DNA of 64,000 bases from Stictocephala bisonia (GCA_035578905.1 JAQJVL010000031.1:3449228-3513227), one strand, 5' to 3'. Shown: positions 1 through 12,590, numbered from the stretch's first letter. Notes: generated by a model not told the origin, from the sequence alone. Numbers and translations: made by a program.

Positions 1-64
1 CAAACCAACGTCTGTTGTCTAGGACCACAATGTCTTCCTGGAGGTTAACGAGCTTGTTTCCTTT
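1..64 (-). CDS. Possible host-gene exon, truncated by window edge
   Basis: Seen: on the minus strand this stretch reads open in one frame, giving GNKLVNLQEDIVVLDNRRWF. It is immediately preceded by a splice-acceptor-like TGTATTTAG, and it is GC-richer than the flanking AT-rich DNA. The peptide looks like real protein rather than random translation, with alternating hydrophobic residues and a charged turn ending in a Trp. The exon would continue past the left edge, so only its 5' part is here. I do not recognise the family. An SH3-like strand pattern is one possibility, but that is only a guess. If real, the gene runs leftward and the sequence to its right is intron or upstream DNA. Confidence 0.3.
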
Positions 65-577
65 CTAAATACAACATCATGTAATTAATACAACATAAAG
101 GAGAACATGAGTGAATATATAACACATTAAAATATAGCTGAAAATTTTTAAATAAAATGTTTACAGAAATAATAAATTTACGGACGTGTATTCAACGTAA
201 AATATACGCAAAACTCTAACAACTAACTACCATTAATTTTACAGTTATTAAACTTGTTATTTAACTACATAAAATTATTGTTAAAACCCATGCATAGTTA
301 TTTGTTTATAAGGAAAGTCTTCTGTATGTAAAAAGGAAGATAATTACTAAACATTAGCGAAAAGTAAATGTTATATTGAAAATAATAACATAATGACATC
401 AACGTATTTATTTTGTGTCTCATCAAAGTAAAACCTACTATTTCCAATACTTAAATATATAGTATATTGTATAGTACATTATAATGTATAGTAATATTGT
501 TTCAATACAATTAAAATTACGTATTCTAAACAATACACTTTTTTACACTTAACCCAAACCTACCTTAATAGTGTTCT
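65..577. other. AT-rich stretch, nothing recognised
   Basis: No ORF, repeat or RNA signal seen. It would be intron if the exon candidate at the left edge is real. Confidence 0.5.
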
Positions 578-1225
578 ACATTGTGGCTACTCATCACAGA
601 CCACAATGTATCGTGTATTGTTCCATTTACTGTGTGGTATAGTCATGTAAAATAAACTGGTCTCTGGGGCTTCGTAAGGGAAGTTTCATCAGGTTACATG
701 GCATGAAGCATGAAGGGTTCATGAACAGCTTATTTGTAATACATTGTGGCTTCTAGTCATAGACAACAAGGGGTCATGTATTGTTACATTTCCTGTGTAA
801 TACTATCGTGTAAAATAAACTGGTATGTGGGGAATAGTGAGGGATGTTTCATAAGGTTACATTGAATGATGAATTACGGTTTGATATACAGTTTATTGTT
901 ATACATTATGGCTACTCGTCATATACCATAAGGAGTCGTGTATTGTTCAATTTACCATGTGATACTGTCGTGTAAAATAAACTGGTCTGTGGGGAATAGT
1001 AAGGGATATTCCATAAGGTTACATTGAATGATGTATTACGGGTTGATATACATTTTATTGTTATAGATTGTGGCTACTCGTCATATACCACAAGGAGTCG
1101 TGTATTGTTCAATTTACCATGTGCTATAAGTCGTATACAATACACTGTTCTCAGGGGCATTGTAAGGGATGATTTATAAGATTAAACGGTGTGAAGCATT
1201 ATGGGTTGATGAACAGTTTAGTGCA
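578..1225. repeat. 162-bp tandem repeat, about 4 copies
   Basis: Four diverged head-to-tail units begin at about 578, 741, 903 and 1065 with the landmark ACATTGTGGCTACTCGTCAT. Each carries a second landmark, GTGTAAAATAAACTGGTCTGTGGGG. The spacing is 162-163 bp. The middle units are most alike and the outer units more diverged, as expected for an array grown by unequal exchange. No coding capacity. Confidence 0.85.
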
Positions 1226-2619
1226 TCTTTATACAAAATGATATTTTGCAATTTGCAGCCATGCAACAATATTTCATTCCGTAAATAATTTTTATTTATT
1301 TTTAAAGTAGTTATTATAGTACGTATATAATGAGAATTGGTACAGACAGTAAGTGTACTATTATTTTTTTATTTTCTATATACTTTCATTAATGAATATA
1401 TTAAGATATATGTAAATTAAAAAGCTATGAGATTGTAGAAAACAGTCACATTTCTGAATAAAAAAATATTCTATACATAATATATGCATAGAAAACCAAT
1501 AAATCAAAATTATGACAAAAATAACTACTAAATAAAAAAGGTTAAATCTTAAATATTAGATTGTTTTATTCTTCATGTTTCAAGAGTACTTGTAAGAGTA
1601 CACCATATGGAAATATATGAACCTTACTTAAAATATAATGTGTATATTGATTTATAACAGGCTACTATTCAAAATTAAATCTTTGTTTCAATGGAAATTA
1701 TTTACTAGATAAAAGAATAAACATAAAAATTTTACCTATAGAGGGTAAAAAATAACTCGGCCATAACACCAAGTAAATAATTCGTTATCTTATTATTTTA
1801 TAAATGGTTTTCGTCAACAATGTCCATCTTGTATTCTAAAACGTTAAATAAATATCGTACAGATACAACAGCTAACAGCATATTACACATAGAAAACAGA
1901 GTGACAAGGTAATGACTGCAATATAATGTCTGACATTATAATGATGGGTTTCCTTGAATTGTTAAAAATGAATAGTGAAGTTTTTATCAAACGTACAAAA
2001 GCATAAAACGGGTGAACAAAACATTATTTACACTTTCCTTTCAATACTGACCAAATTATTCTGTGAAATTACAGCATGCCATGTTATTTTCCTGGCTACC
2101 AATTAACTTGAAGACTTGAATGTTTGATAAAAGGATGGGTTAGTTTTCACAAATTATACCGTATTATATGGAGTATTATTTCCAGGAATATTACCTTTCC
2201 TATTCACCACTCCTTCATCATTCTCTTTAAAATCAAACAAATATTCTTTTCATAATACATACCTAATTAAGATTCTTTTTTTACTTTTTGTTTATTCTAT
2301 TAATTATGGTGGGTCGACAAGTTAGATCACTTTGAAATGAAAATGAAATTAGATGAATTACGTCTTTATTTTCAGGTGAAGTTAGGACTTATCAGTCCTT
2401 TCTTCCACTTAACCTGAACTTTTATCACAAACCATGAAGAAACCCAATACAATAACGGTTGTATGAGTTAAAAGGGCTGCTATATGATTGGCTGATGAAC
2501 CGTTATCGTTCAGTACAGTGGCGGTCGATACAGGCAATGAAATTTGAGACGTAATCAACTTTTGAAAGCAATACTTTTTTGGGCTAAAACATTATAGCTC
2601 TTCCTCAAAATGTTAAAAA
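1226..2619. other. AT-rich non-coding stretch
   Basis: No supported gene. The only small feature is a mixed-composition patch around 2460-2560, just before the SINE region. Confidence 0.5.
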
Positions 2620-2940
2620 TACGAGGTCCTTCAATAAGTAACGAGACAAATAACGACTGATCAATAACGGCTAAAATGTATCCATATAAAATTTTCAGAA
2701 TATTAAGATGGCAACATTCCGACGACATCTTATTAGCAGTTTGATTATATTTTGTAAACAAGACCTCAAATATACTCAGTTAACGATGGTGATGATCCCT
2801 GCTTGCAAAGACAGGATCGCTCAGAATGGCACTCATCCAAAGGACAGCCACGCTCGATGTTGCTTGACTCCGTTATCTTGCGATAACGTAGGAACCCTCC
2901 GGTCAAGACCACTGGTACTAAGATTGTAATATGGTTGTGT
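2620..2940 (-). repeat. 5S rRNA-derived SINE (SINE3-like)
   Basis: On the minus strand the head contains a 5S rRNA internal promoter. AAGCAACATCGAGC lies at 2852-2865 (box A in 5S is AAGCAACGTCGGGC), followed by TTGGATGAGTG at 2830-2840 (5S TTGGATGGGTG, box C). The distance from the start of box A to GGATG is 27 nt, the same as in 5S rRNA. The preceding CGTTATCGCAAGATAACGGAGTC matches the 5S segment before box A in arrangement. The 3' body and tail are not clearly delimited. A terminal-looking ACGAGGTCCTTCAATAAGTAACGAGACAAAT at 2624-2655 (plus) may be the 3' end or a mariner-like terminus. The small ORFs overlapping it are incidental. Confidence 0.65.
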
Positions 2941-4685
2941 TGTGTAACGTTCACTTGTACGTGTTAATTAAGACATTACTTATTTTATAGAAGTAGGTAA
3001 AATTACAATCTAAACATTAAAGTTAAGCGCATATAGAAGTTACGAAAGTTATTGTGTTTTATGCATTTTATGAAAAGTTTAGTGCATCTTTTGTATATAT
3101 ATTTATTAGTGTTCTAAGTTTTGATTAAATTTATAATAAGCAATAATCAATACCACTGTTCGTGAATGGGTGGGTGGTTGGGCTAATACAACCGTAGTTT
3201 AAGGGTGGGTGGGCCTAACACCTACGTAGTTACCTAAAATGGTAGTCATCTACAGTGACCGATCTGACCAACCACACACGTGCAGTGGTACTTGTAATGA
3301 TACACCCACTGTACATGTATTGAAGTAACGATAACTTTGTTAAAATAATATCGAAACCTGGAACACTTATAAATTGTTTTGCAAAATGTTCTATTTACAT
3401 CGATTCGATTTAAAGTATTCTCTGTTTATTATACATCATAATTCAGAAAGTACAAATTACAAATATTGAAAGTTAGCTAAGGTATATAATGTACGAATTT
3501 CCAATAAATCATTTTAATAGATTTTTTAAATCTATTATACTCGAGGGGCAACCTAAACATCGACAGTTATTCTATCAGCAGGTTAACTGATACCAGAAAA
3601 ACTTAGGTTAACTGTGATACCTGTGATACAGGCCTGTTGATCAACTAATGCCTTCGTAATATTTAGACTAAAAGATTTGGTGTCATTGTGTGCTTATGAT
3701 TGTTATGTCTGTACATAAATGAGAAATCAATATTCAATAAGTCATCTTTTTTGTTCAAAATATCGAATTAGGTAAATTACTTGAAAACAAATAAATATAA
3801 AGTAAAAAAATAGTAGTTTAGCTTTATATTTTAATGAACATTTTTTTATGATTACAAAATTAGTTTATTCACCTACAATTTTTTCTTCTTGTAAATCAAC
3901 CTAACCGAATCGAAAATAATTAGAACAAAGCACCTGAATGAGGAATTAAAATTGTTAACTTAATTAGTTCACTTAGGATATAAAGTAATGTATATTAGGA
4001 CTAATCGAAATTGCATACCTTTTGACTTACATATTGACAATAACTAAATGATCAAATAATGCCTTATTGTTAGTAGCCTTTAAACAAAAATACTCTTATT
4101 TTGCTTAATAGAGGATCGAAGGAATGTGTAACATTTTGAAGATTAACTGTACCAACAGATTCAGTCATAATCGAACGAGTCAACTGAAAAGCGTAATTTA
4201 TAACAATTTTTATAAATGACAGGCAAGATGTGTTAATTGACTGGTGCAATTACAGTTACCTGTTGGAGCACACAACTTAAACATTTATTAATAATATCCA
4301 TACAGATTAGTACTCATTAGATATCGTGGCTCATTAACTTAATAAACTATCACGTTGTAATGCTAATTTATGACTAGTAAGATACTTGTCAATGACTATT
4401 CAGATTTATTAAAAAAATATAGTTTAATGGAACTTTGTGTTCAAAGTAAAAATGTCAAAATTGTCAATACAAAATTAAAATAGTACACGAATTCTACTAT
4501 ATTGTTCTTACTACATGAAATAATATAAATTTAAGGACTACTTACAAATTAGACGACCAGAGCTGAATTTCTTCTCACATTGTAAATTACCTCATATATT
4601 TGTAAATTACGTCTACTGCAGCAGGCTGTGCAACATTAAGAGCTGTTCCTCTGTCTAACATGACCCTCATTAATGACTCAAACAG
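2941..4685. other. AT-rich non-coding stretch
   Basis: No gene or repeat recognised. G-rich words (GGGTGGGTGGTTGGG) occur at 3165-3215 but form no array. Confidence 0.5.
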
Positions 4686-4688
4686 ATG

Positions 4689-4727
4689 AGTATACATATA
4701 AAGTATACAGTTTATACTTTATATGTA
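4689..4727. repeat. Inverted repeat (hairpin)
   Basis: ATACATATAAAGTATA and its complement TATACTTTATATGTAT flank a short loop. Could extrude as a hairpin; no flanking gene. Confidence 0.7.
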
Positions 4728-4917
4728 TTTAATAATTTTTTTCAAAAACTTATTGAATATTTGTTTTTGTATAGTTTATTTTTATTATGTATATTCAATG
4801 AAAAAATCAATTAAAACAATTTCGTTAGATAGAATCCTTTTTTAAAATCAGCTTTTGAATGGATATGTTCGAATAATATGTTTTATGCCACATAAGATAA
4901 ATTATTTGTTAAATATA

Positions 4918-5465
4918 CAGTGGTTGTGTCATCTGATTGGGTCATTCTTTTTACCTTGGGATTGCAGTTTCGTGTTGTAGTTACAAAGACCTTTGAATAG
5001 CTCGAGGAAGATTTACATTAAAAACATTAAGACTTTCTTCATGGGCCATCTCATGACAATGCGAACAAAAATTAAATATCTCTCAATGTTTGGAATAGGG
5101 ACATGTACTGTACATAACTTAAAAGTTTAATTAAATGTCTTTTAATAGTTTTAAAATCAAAAAATATATTTCATACTTTTGCCCGAACCTGACATTGAAT
5201 TTTTTGAGTGGCTGTACTTTCTGACTGGGTCATCCTTTCGACCTCAGGTTTGTACTTTTTTATTGTAGAAAAGAAAATAATTTTAAATTGAGGTATAACT
5301 CGAGGTAGGCTTATTTTAAAATGTTTAAGACTTCCTTCATGGGCCATCCCCTGGCTATATAAAAAAAGTAAAATATGTTTAATTGTTTGGTATAGAAAAT
5401 TGTACTTAACTTCAAAGTTTATTTATATTTCTTTGAATAGTTTGAAAATAATGAATAGTTTCCAT
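4918..5465. repeat. Diverged ~290-bp tandem duplication
   Basis: Two copies begin at about 4921 and 5210. Shared landmarks are GTGGYTGT..TCTGAYTGGGTCATYCTTT, GAGGWAG.TTTA and TTCATGGGCCATC. By eye they are roughly 75-80% alike, with indels. No ORF survives in either. Confidence 0.65.
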
Positions 5466-5721
5466 ACGTTTTAATAACCTTGAATATATATTTGGATACA
5501 TTACGTATACACTGAAATAAAAAATAATAATAAAATAATATAAAAAATCTACAAGTCCAGTCACAATTACATGGTGAATTTTGTGTTTTTTGAATGTTGA
5601 AAATGTTACCAACATGTACAATTATGGCTCTAAATCTAATAAATTCAATGTGTTTAAAATTTTACAATGTCTTTTTGTTAAAATATAATTTTAGTAAGCA
5701 CCATTTATACATATAGATGCT

Positions 5722-6132
5722 TTAATAGAGTGCCTTTTTGGATCCATCTACTGTACCGGGTCGTTTGACCGGTACAATTCGTTTTTTTCGTCGTGGTCTG
5801 CCGGGCTGCCTGAGACCACTCGTGCCCGGCGATTCGCTTACTTTGGTGGCCGTTGGCTCGGACTCGGTCGTTCCGTGTTCCAGCCTTTGTCTGTCAGGTT
5901 GGCCGTCATTTGATTTTCTACGCCTAGAGGCTTCAAGACATGCACGGCTAGAGACTCCAAAACTCCAGGGTCCTTGAGTGGGACGTTCAGCCCTCAGCCT
6001 GCCGTCCGGTGGAATTTCGATCTTCCCAACTGCTAGCCTGGCCTGAGGACCATGTTGGAGCCTAGAGTCACCCGCTACCCTCTCTACATCTTTGGGGTAG
6101 AAGTCTTCTGTCCTCAGGTCAGTGCCTTCCAT
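5722..6132 (-). CDS. GC-rich ORF with AT-hook-like motif, unknown
   Basis: A 136-residue ORF with an ATG start in a GC-rich island surrounded by very AT-rich DNA. The product is hydrophilic and highly charged, has no membrane segment, and is rich in Pro, Arg, Glu and Ser. Near the C-terminus is GRPRRKKRIVPVKRP, an AT-hook or nuclear-localisation-like basic patch. I do not recognise a family. The opposite strand also reads open for 79 codons, so coding is not certain. Possible identities are a fragment of a retroelement gag or polyprotein tail, or a retrocopied host exon. The base composition, unlike its surroundings, suggests insertion. Flanking 6.2-7.1 kb has LTR-like or UTR-like sequence. 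Confidence 0.35.
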   Translation of the reverse strand: MEGTDLRTEDFYPKDVERVAGDSRLQHGPQARLAVGKIEIPPDGRLRAERPTQGPWSFGVSSRACLEASRRRKSNDGQPDRQRLEHGTTESEPTATKVSESPGTSGLRQPGRPRRKKRIVPVKRPGTVDGSKKALY

Positions 6133-6139
6133 TTTTGTT

Positions 6140-6310
6140 CCCGGTGGCTGAGCTGGGGGTTTTGATGCGGAAAACTATATTTATAAAAAAACAAAAAAAG
6201 GAGGTGAAAAATAAAAAAAAGGGAAAAAAATGTTTGTGGAACTATTTAATGTGGCCTAGGCCTAAAACTTGAACTGAACAGTGATTTAGGAAACAGCCAT
6301 GGGGACATTG

Positions 6311-6363
<53 letters not shown>

Positions 6364-7140
6364 AAATTGAAGAAAAAAGACAAGGAAAAAAAACTTATGT
6401 TAACATTTATTGTTATTTATTTTGTTAGTTTTATTTGTTGTTATATTTTTTAGATTTTATAGTTGTTAGGTCCCTATGGTTAAGTTATTTTATTTATTTA
6501 TATGTTTAGGCCTAGTGATTGTTATTTATATTTTTTGTTAATTGTATTCTGGATGTCTTGAAGTGACTTTTTACTAGAACGGTACCAGGTTATATATTTT
6601 TTTAAATTGTTTAATTTTTATTCTTTCACCAAAAGGGGATTATTGTACTTTTGCTGAACTTCTAATTCGGAGCTGCCCAGGGATTCCGGCTTACTCCCTG
6701 GCCTCGATGGAATCATGGGATGTGGGCTAAATTGCCGGGATTATTTGGGGTTATCTAAATTGTTTCTAAATGTTCCCTCTTAAGTTGTTATTAAATTTTT
6801 CTTACGTTTTGGGTGTCTCAGGCTAGGCTGCAGATAGGGCATGCAGTTTGTAATTGTTAAATTTTGGTATTTGTAGAGTTTGTTGTTTTTGTAGTTTTTT
6901 GTTTTATCTTGTTAATTTTAGTGTTTCTTGTTCTTTATTTAAGTGCGAATTTATATTGTGGCCTTCTGCCTGCCAGTTTTGCTTTTGGTTGACTTGGTAA
7001 TAAATTAGTTTTGCTCAGCTGCCGAGTTTTATTTTAACCCTCCAACTGCCACCCGTGATCCCATCGCTTGACTTGTTTTGAGCCATCCCCCAGTTGGCAC
7101 GCTTTCCAGCTTTGGTGGGGGGATGGGTCTCACTACTTTA
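6140..7140. other. Possible retroelement UTR/LTR remnant
   Basis: T-rich sequence with a (TA)n run, then at 6630-6645 a purine tract (AAAAGGGGATTATTGTA) leading into a GC-richer block (6655-6760). An AATAAA lies near 7000, before a Cys/Pro-codon-like CTGCCACCCGTGATCCC stretch. This order (purine tract, block, AATAAA) resembles a plus-strand 3' LTR, but no second copy exists in the window. Orientation relative to the 5.7-kb ORF is therefore unresolved. Confidence 0.25.
6312..6360. repeat. (TA)n microsatellite
   Basis: Uninterrupted TA dinucleotides, about 24 units. Confidence 0.95.
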
Positions 7141-10100
7141 AATTTACTAAGATCTATGCACTAAACTGTCTGATTTATGCATTTATTATGTATGTAGAAC
7201 AATGCTCAATTATAATAAAAAAGTATGGAAATATCAACAACATGAATGGAAATTTTTTTATCTAAAATGTATAGCAACAATTCATAATAAAATATGATGA
7301 TTTAAACTAATTAATCTACCAAAGCTACTCAATTTATTAAATTAAAATAAAAGTATAAGGAAACAACTTATTAGGAAACTTCATATTTATTAGGCAATAG
7401 AACGGAATTCTTTCATATAAAAATTCCTGCATCTTTTACGTGAACGTAATTGGCAATTCCCGACCCCAATTTTAATAACTGATTTAACAACAAAAATGTG
7501 GTTAAATCACTAACTCTTATTCAATACCTCTTTAAAATCGTTTGAAATAAAACCCACTATAAGTTAATATCGATTCAATACTTGACACGTAGTGATGCTT
7601 GAATTTAATGAATCCATTAAAAGTTGTAATTTAATTTTTTCACCGTTTAGCTTTGGGTTTTAAAAGTAATGAAAATATCCTAATAGTATTCTACTGAGAC
7701 GCATATAAATGATTGTTTGGTTTCAAATATAACATGATTACACAGATTATTGTTAATATTCATTAAGGTTCTGTACGTTTTACCTATAATTAACCTAACT
7801 GTACAGACTAATGTATATACAGTAGAAAAAGGTAGTAAATCACACATATAATGTACTCTTTTAGCTTTAACTTATACATGACCATGCATAAATCATAATA
7901 CACCTCTTACTGTATTTTTTACGTTGATTTTAGATTAAATTTAATTTTTGTGTATTTATAGCTAAGTATTTTCATTTTTCATACATACAGTCTAGTTTCT
8001 ATAGACTTTCAGTAAAAGGTTAAATTAATAAATTGCATGTTTACCGTAATAATATCATCCAAATTAACCGTCCATTATGTATACTTACATATTTAAAAAT
8101 TACTAGTTTAATTTGTGTTTACTTCTACCCGACTAAAATTATTGTATATAAACCTAGTATATTGTTGTTTTAATTTAGTTTTGAGCTAGTTTGAGAAGTT
8201 TAATTCCAAGTAATTTAGTTTAATGTATGTTCATTTTCAACAAATTACATTAAATACAACGTAAATAAGTTTTGAAACAATGTAGGGCTATTAGCAGTTC
8301 TAGGCCAACTTATGTCCCTTATTGAGAAAACAACTAACATGACAATTAATGTATTATGACTTCAGTCTCAGCTTAACAATTACCTTAAATACATAGTGCC
8401 TGAATCTGACACATTTACTGCAAGACTTTAGTTAGAGTAATTAAAAATAAAATATTATAATACTCTACAAATTACACTCTAAAATTGAAATCATAGTAAC
8501 TCAAATTACTACACAAAAACAAGAATGTGTAACAAATGGTTTGGTTATTATAATTTCTAGTATTTACTCTCTTTAATTATATTCGAGTATTAACGTTACA
8601 TTTACTTATAATTTAATATTTTTTTAATTTATTTATTATAATACTAATAAATTAATAATGCACAAAAGTTTTGGAAATATAAATCTTAATACTGGTATTG
8701 TATTACTATTACTTGTAAAAGTACAAATTAAAAGTTTGGTTAAACGTCATTTGATAAATTAAAATCGATTAATTTACAATCTTTGAAAAGGCAATAGAGT
8801 TGTAAGCCTCATTACCACTTATAATATGTTTGTAATACAACAAATGCTTTGTCGATTTGCTGGTATCCAAAAGGATTTAAGTGAGATTGTATTTAAGCTA
8901 CCCTAATATGTATTTACAGTGAAACGTATTTTTACCTATACAAATGCAACAGATTGAATTATTCAATGCAAAATATAATTTTGTTTTTATACATTTTCGA
9001 GATACATTAATTTAGTTTCCGGATGTATGTTTCTATATAAGATTTCAAAACACCCCCTACCCCCCTTTTAGTTCTTGTCGGAGTTCGTGTTCTTGTTACC
9101 TACAAATGACATATGCACTTCACAGTAATTAAAAACCTTTTATTAATAACATTTCTAAGGCAATAATGTATTCATTGTAGAACTTAATGTTATATAAAAT
9201 TAGATTATATGATTGATTGGGTAATAAGAAATCACGTGATGCATCATTTGAAGTTTGGATTGGATTAAGTCATAAAATTCATAATCGAGCTGTAAACCAA
9301 TGGGTAAAAGCATAAGTCTTTGTTTTATATAAATATACTCTTTGTCAATAAAAATATTTAAAAGCATATAACAAGCACCATTATATGATAAATATTAGAG
9401 GTAGCTATACCTTCTTTTATCATTATCAATAAGTATCACATTTTAACTAAAAAATAATATTACTTAACTATATACCGAGTGTACCTAGTGTATATAAAAT
9501 ACAATATATAAAAGAAAATGCACAACAATTTAGTTACTAATTATCATCTCAGTAAATATGTGATTTTTAAAGACCACTGCTATAAAACAGGTATTCAGCT
9601 ATGTAATCTGCATTTTGAATACGTTTTAATATTGAAAATTTATTAAGTTAAGGTAAATCTTTTCTGCAACCTAAGATAACAGTTTTAGAACTCCTAAATT
9701 GTTCATTATTCATTCATACAAACTCAGTAACATGAAAAAAACAATCTAAATGTTTCCAAAGAATTGTTAAAACTTTTACTTTTAGAGGTTTGCTTCCGCA
9801 ATTCATCGTTCTGTTCATTATATAAGCAAAGTTTTGTTTTTAAGAAATTCACATTTAAAACGACCATAGATAAATTATGTATATTTTAAAAAAAATTTAA
9901 GAGTTATATACTTTATTTTCGGTATATTTCTTTTTTATCTTTTTGACTATATATGTACTCCCGTCATATTGATTTAAAAATAGCTGGGCCAAACAACAAA
10001 AATTTAGTTGTTGTTGTTTATTGTTTTCTCCTTATATTTGCACCATTTTAAAATACCTTTTTAGAAACATTGTCTGCATATTAACGTGTTTACAAATATG

Positions 10101-10289
10101 TTTAACTCCAGTAAGCGTGATGAAGATATTTGATTAGAAATACGATTTGTACCACTAGGTTTTAAATAACTGTCTCAGTACAGTATTAAATGTAGGTTGG
10201 TAGTAAATCAAGTAATGCGATTAGTTGCCACAAAATATATAATTAAAAATGAAAAATACCTCTGTTGGAGCTTGCTCAGTACTTACTTC
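7141..10289. other. AT-rich non-coding stretch
   Basis: About 3.1 kb with frequent stops in all frames. No repeat unit or conserved motif recognised; one C-rich patch (CACCCCCTACCCCCC) near 9050. Confidence 0.5.
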
Positions 10290-11195
10290 TTCAGCTAAGT
10301 GTGCAGAATTAAACTCGTTCCCAGTTCTTTCCCACCTGCACAGTTCACCTATCTTGTTGTAATAGTGGTAATAGAATGTGGTTGTGTAGAGTTCAATTCG
10401 TTCCCAGTTCTTTCCCACCTGAAAATTTCACCTGTCTTGTTGTAATAGTATGTGGTTGTGTATATTTCAACTCGTTTTTAGTTCTCTCCCACCTGCACAG
10501 TTTACCTGTCTTGTTGTAATAGTATGTGGTTGTGTAGAGTTCAACTCGTTGCCAGTTCTCTCCTGCCTGCACAGTTTACCTGTCTTGTTGTAATAGTATG
10601 TGGTTGTGTAGAGTTCATTTCGTTCTCAGTTCTTTCCCACCTGCACAGTTCACCTGTCTTGTTGTAATAGTATGTAGTTGTGTAGAGTTCAACTCGTGCC
10701 TAATTCTCCCCCACCTGCACAATTTACCTGTCTTGTGGTAATAGAATCTGGTTGTGTAGAGTTCAAGTCGTTCCCAGTTCTCTCCCGCCTGCACAGTTCA
10801 CTGTCTTGTTGTAATAGTATGTGGTTGTGTAGAGTTCAACTCTTTCCCAGTTCTTTCCCACCTGCACAGTTCACCTGTCTTGTTGTAATAGTATGTGGTT
10901 GTGTAGAGTTCAACTCTTTCCCAGTTCTTTCCCACCTGCACAGTTCACCTGTCTTGTTGTTATAGTATGTGGTTGTGTAGAGTTCAAGTCATTGCCAGTT
11001 CTCTCCCGCCTGCACAGTTTACCTGTCTTGTTGTAATAGTATGTGGTTGTGTAGAGTTCAACTCTTTCCCAGTTCTCTCCCACCTGCACAGTTTACCTGT
11101 CTTGTTGTAATAGTATGTGGTTGTGTAGAGTTCAACTTGTTCCTAGATCTTTTCTGCCAGCAAAGCTTACCCGTCTTGTTGTTATAGTATGTGGT
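10290..11195. repeat. 74-bp minisatellite, about 12 copies
   Basis: The unit contains TATGTGGTTGTGTAGAGTTCAACTC, then CCCAGTTCTYTCCCACCTGCACAGTTYACCTGTCTTGTTGTAATAG. Successive GTTGTG landmarks at 10381, 10455, 10529, 10603 and 10677 are exactly 74 bp apart; a later unit has lost one base. Outer units (10290, 11150) are degraded. Because 74 is not a multiple of three, the small ORFs read through the array are not genes. Confidence 0.9.
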
Positions 11196-11339
11196 GATTT
11201 TCGCAGTAAAATTTGGTTTACTGAAGTTATATTGTAATTTTTAATGATGGCGAATTAAATTAAACAACGCGCATCTGCGAATTTTAGCTCCCTGTTTTGT
11301 GAAAACTTTCCCTTTTTTGATTTGATACATTTTTATTGT

Positions 11340-11342
<3 letters not shown>

Positions 11343-11388
<46 letters not shown>
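11343..11388. repeat. (TA)n microsatellite
   Basis: Uninterrupted TA repeat, about 23 units. Confidence 0.95.
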
Positions 11389-11389
<1 letters not shown>

Positions 11390-12030
11390 CAAATCAGTCC
11401 GTAAATTCCAACTCAATATTTGGTAATAAAACGTGTTTTGCTTTGAAATAAATTTAAGAAAATTATCAATGTTTTATTTTGAAATTAATTACTAGTGAAA
11501 AAATATAATTTGTTTTTAATTTTAATTCTAATTTGCTGTGATATTTTACATGTGGTCAGTTAACAAACTCGTTTAAAATAGATTTTATTTTGTCAACTCT
11601 ACAATTAAGATGAATTTATTTCTTAAAGTTTGTAAGGAAAACTGCCACTTGCTGTTACAGCAGTAATTAAGTTAGTTAACGCCAAATAGTTTGATGGTAT
11701 TCCCTTTGTAACTTACAAAGTCAACTAACGACAGTTACTTCCAACTAAATTAAGATTTTAATACTGAAATAAAACTGATATTGGAAAAATTTAGATTATC
11801 TGAGTGTAAGTTCCCTTTTTTTATCGAAAGGAGACAAATTTGTAAAACATTCCATTGTTTAAATAACATATAAACAGAAATTATTATTTAAGTAAATATT
11901 GCCTGGAAAACTCAACTGTTGTTTTTGTACTGATACTCAAGGGCACATTACATATTTTTATTTTATGAATAACGGCTAGATAAGACAAGATATATTTCAA
12001 ACAATGGCTTATTTATGCAAGAGGTATACT
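11389..12030. other. AT-rich non-coding stretch
   Basis: Nothing recognised between the microsatellite and the foldback element. Confidence 0.5.
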
Positions 12031-12590
12031 ATTATCAAACTGGGAGTGCGGCTGGACGCAGGTAGGTTCACGTACACACATTCAGAGGATTAGGAACTAC
12101 CCGAACCACCAGGACTGTCCACACTTCTGCTCGATTAGTCACTTAGTCGACCTTTCTAATCAATAAGTTTTTTTTTTATTTTGAAATTTTATATCGAAAG
12201 GGTTAGTAAATATGAAATCTACTGACAATTACAAGAAAAATGATAGTAAACAATATATTATTTACTTTAGTTTATCTTACGAAAATTTTTCACAGTAACT
12301 TAAAAATCATGCAAAATTCAATGCCGTAACTAATTCAATTAATATTCATTACATCAAATAACAGATTGTTTGGTATAATTGTCCTTGTAATTTCGAGTAA
12401 ATTTCATATTTATTATCCATTTTGAGATAAAATTGCAAAATTAAAAAAAAAACTTATTGATTGGAAAGGTCGACCATGTGACTAATCGAGCAGAAGTTCG
12501 GCCAGTCCCAGGTGGGTCGGGACGGTCCTAATCTCCTGCGTGTGTGTGAGTGAACCTACCTGCGTCCAGCCGCACTCCCAGTTTGATAAT
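12031..12590. mobile_element. Foldback MITE with ~140-bp inverted termini
   Basis: The left terminus TCAAACTGGGAGTGCGGC is matched by GCCGCACTCCCAGTTTGA on the right. The inverted similarity continues inward about 140 bp per side, through TCTGCTCGATTAGTCAC and GTCGACCTTTC to a T/A homopolymer. A TA dinucleotide abuts each terminus, consistent with a TA target duplication. The ~270-bp core is AT-rich and has no ORF. The arms differ at about one base in five, so the copy is old, or the arms evolved separately. Family unknown; Tc1/mariner-type mobilisation is inferred only from the TA. Confidence 0.85.

Noticed and set aside
10678..10965. 95-codon ORF in the 74-bp array
   Set aside because: Period is not a multiple of three; the frame changes register and ends by chance.
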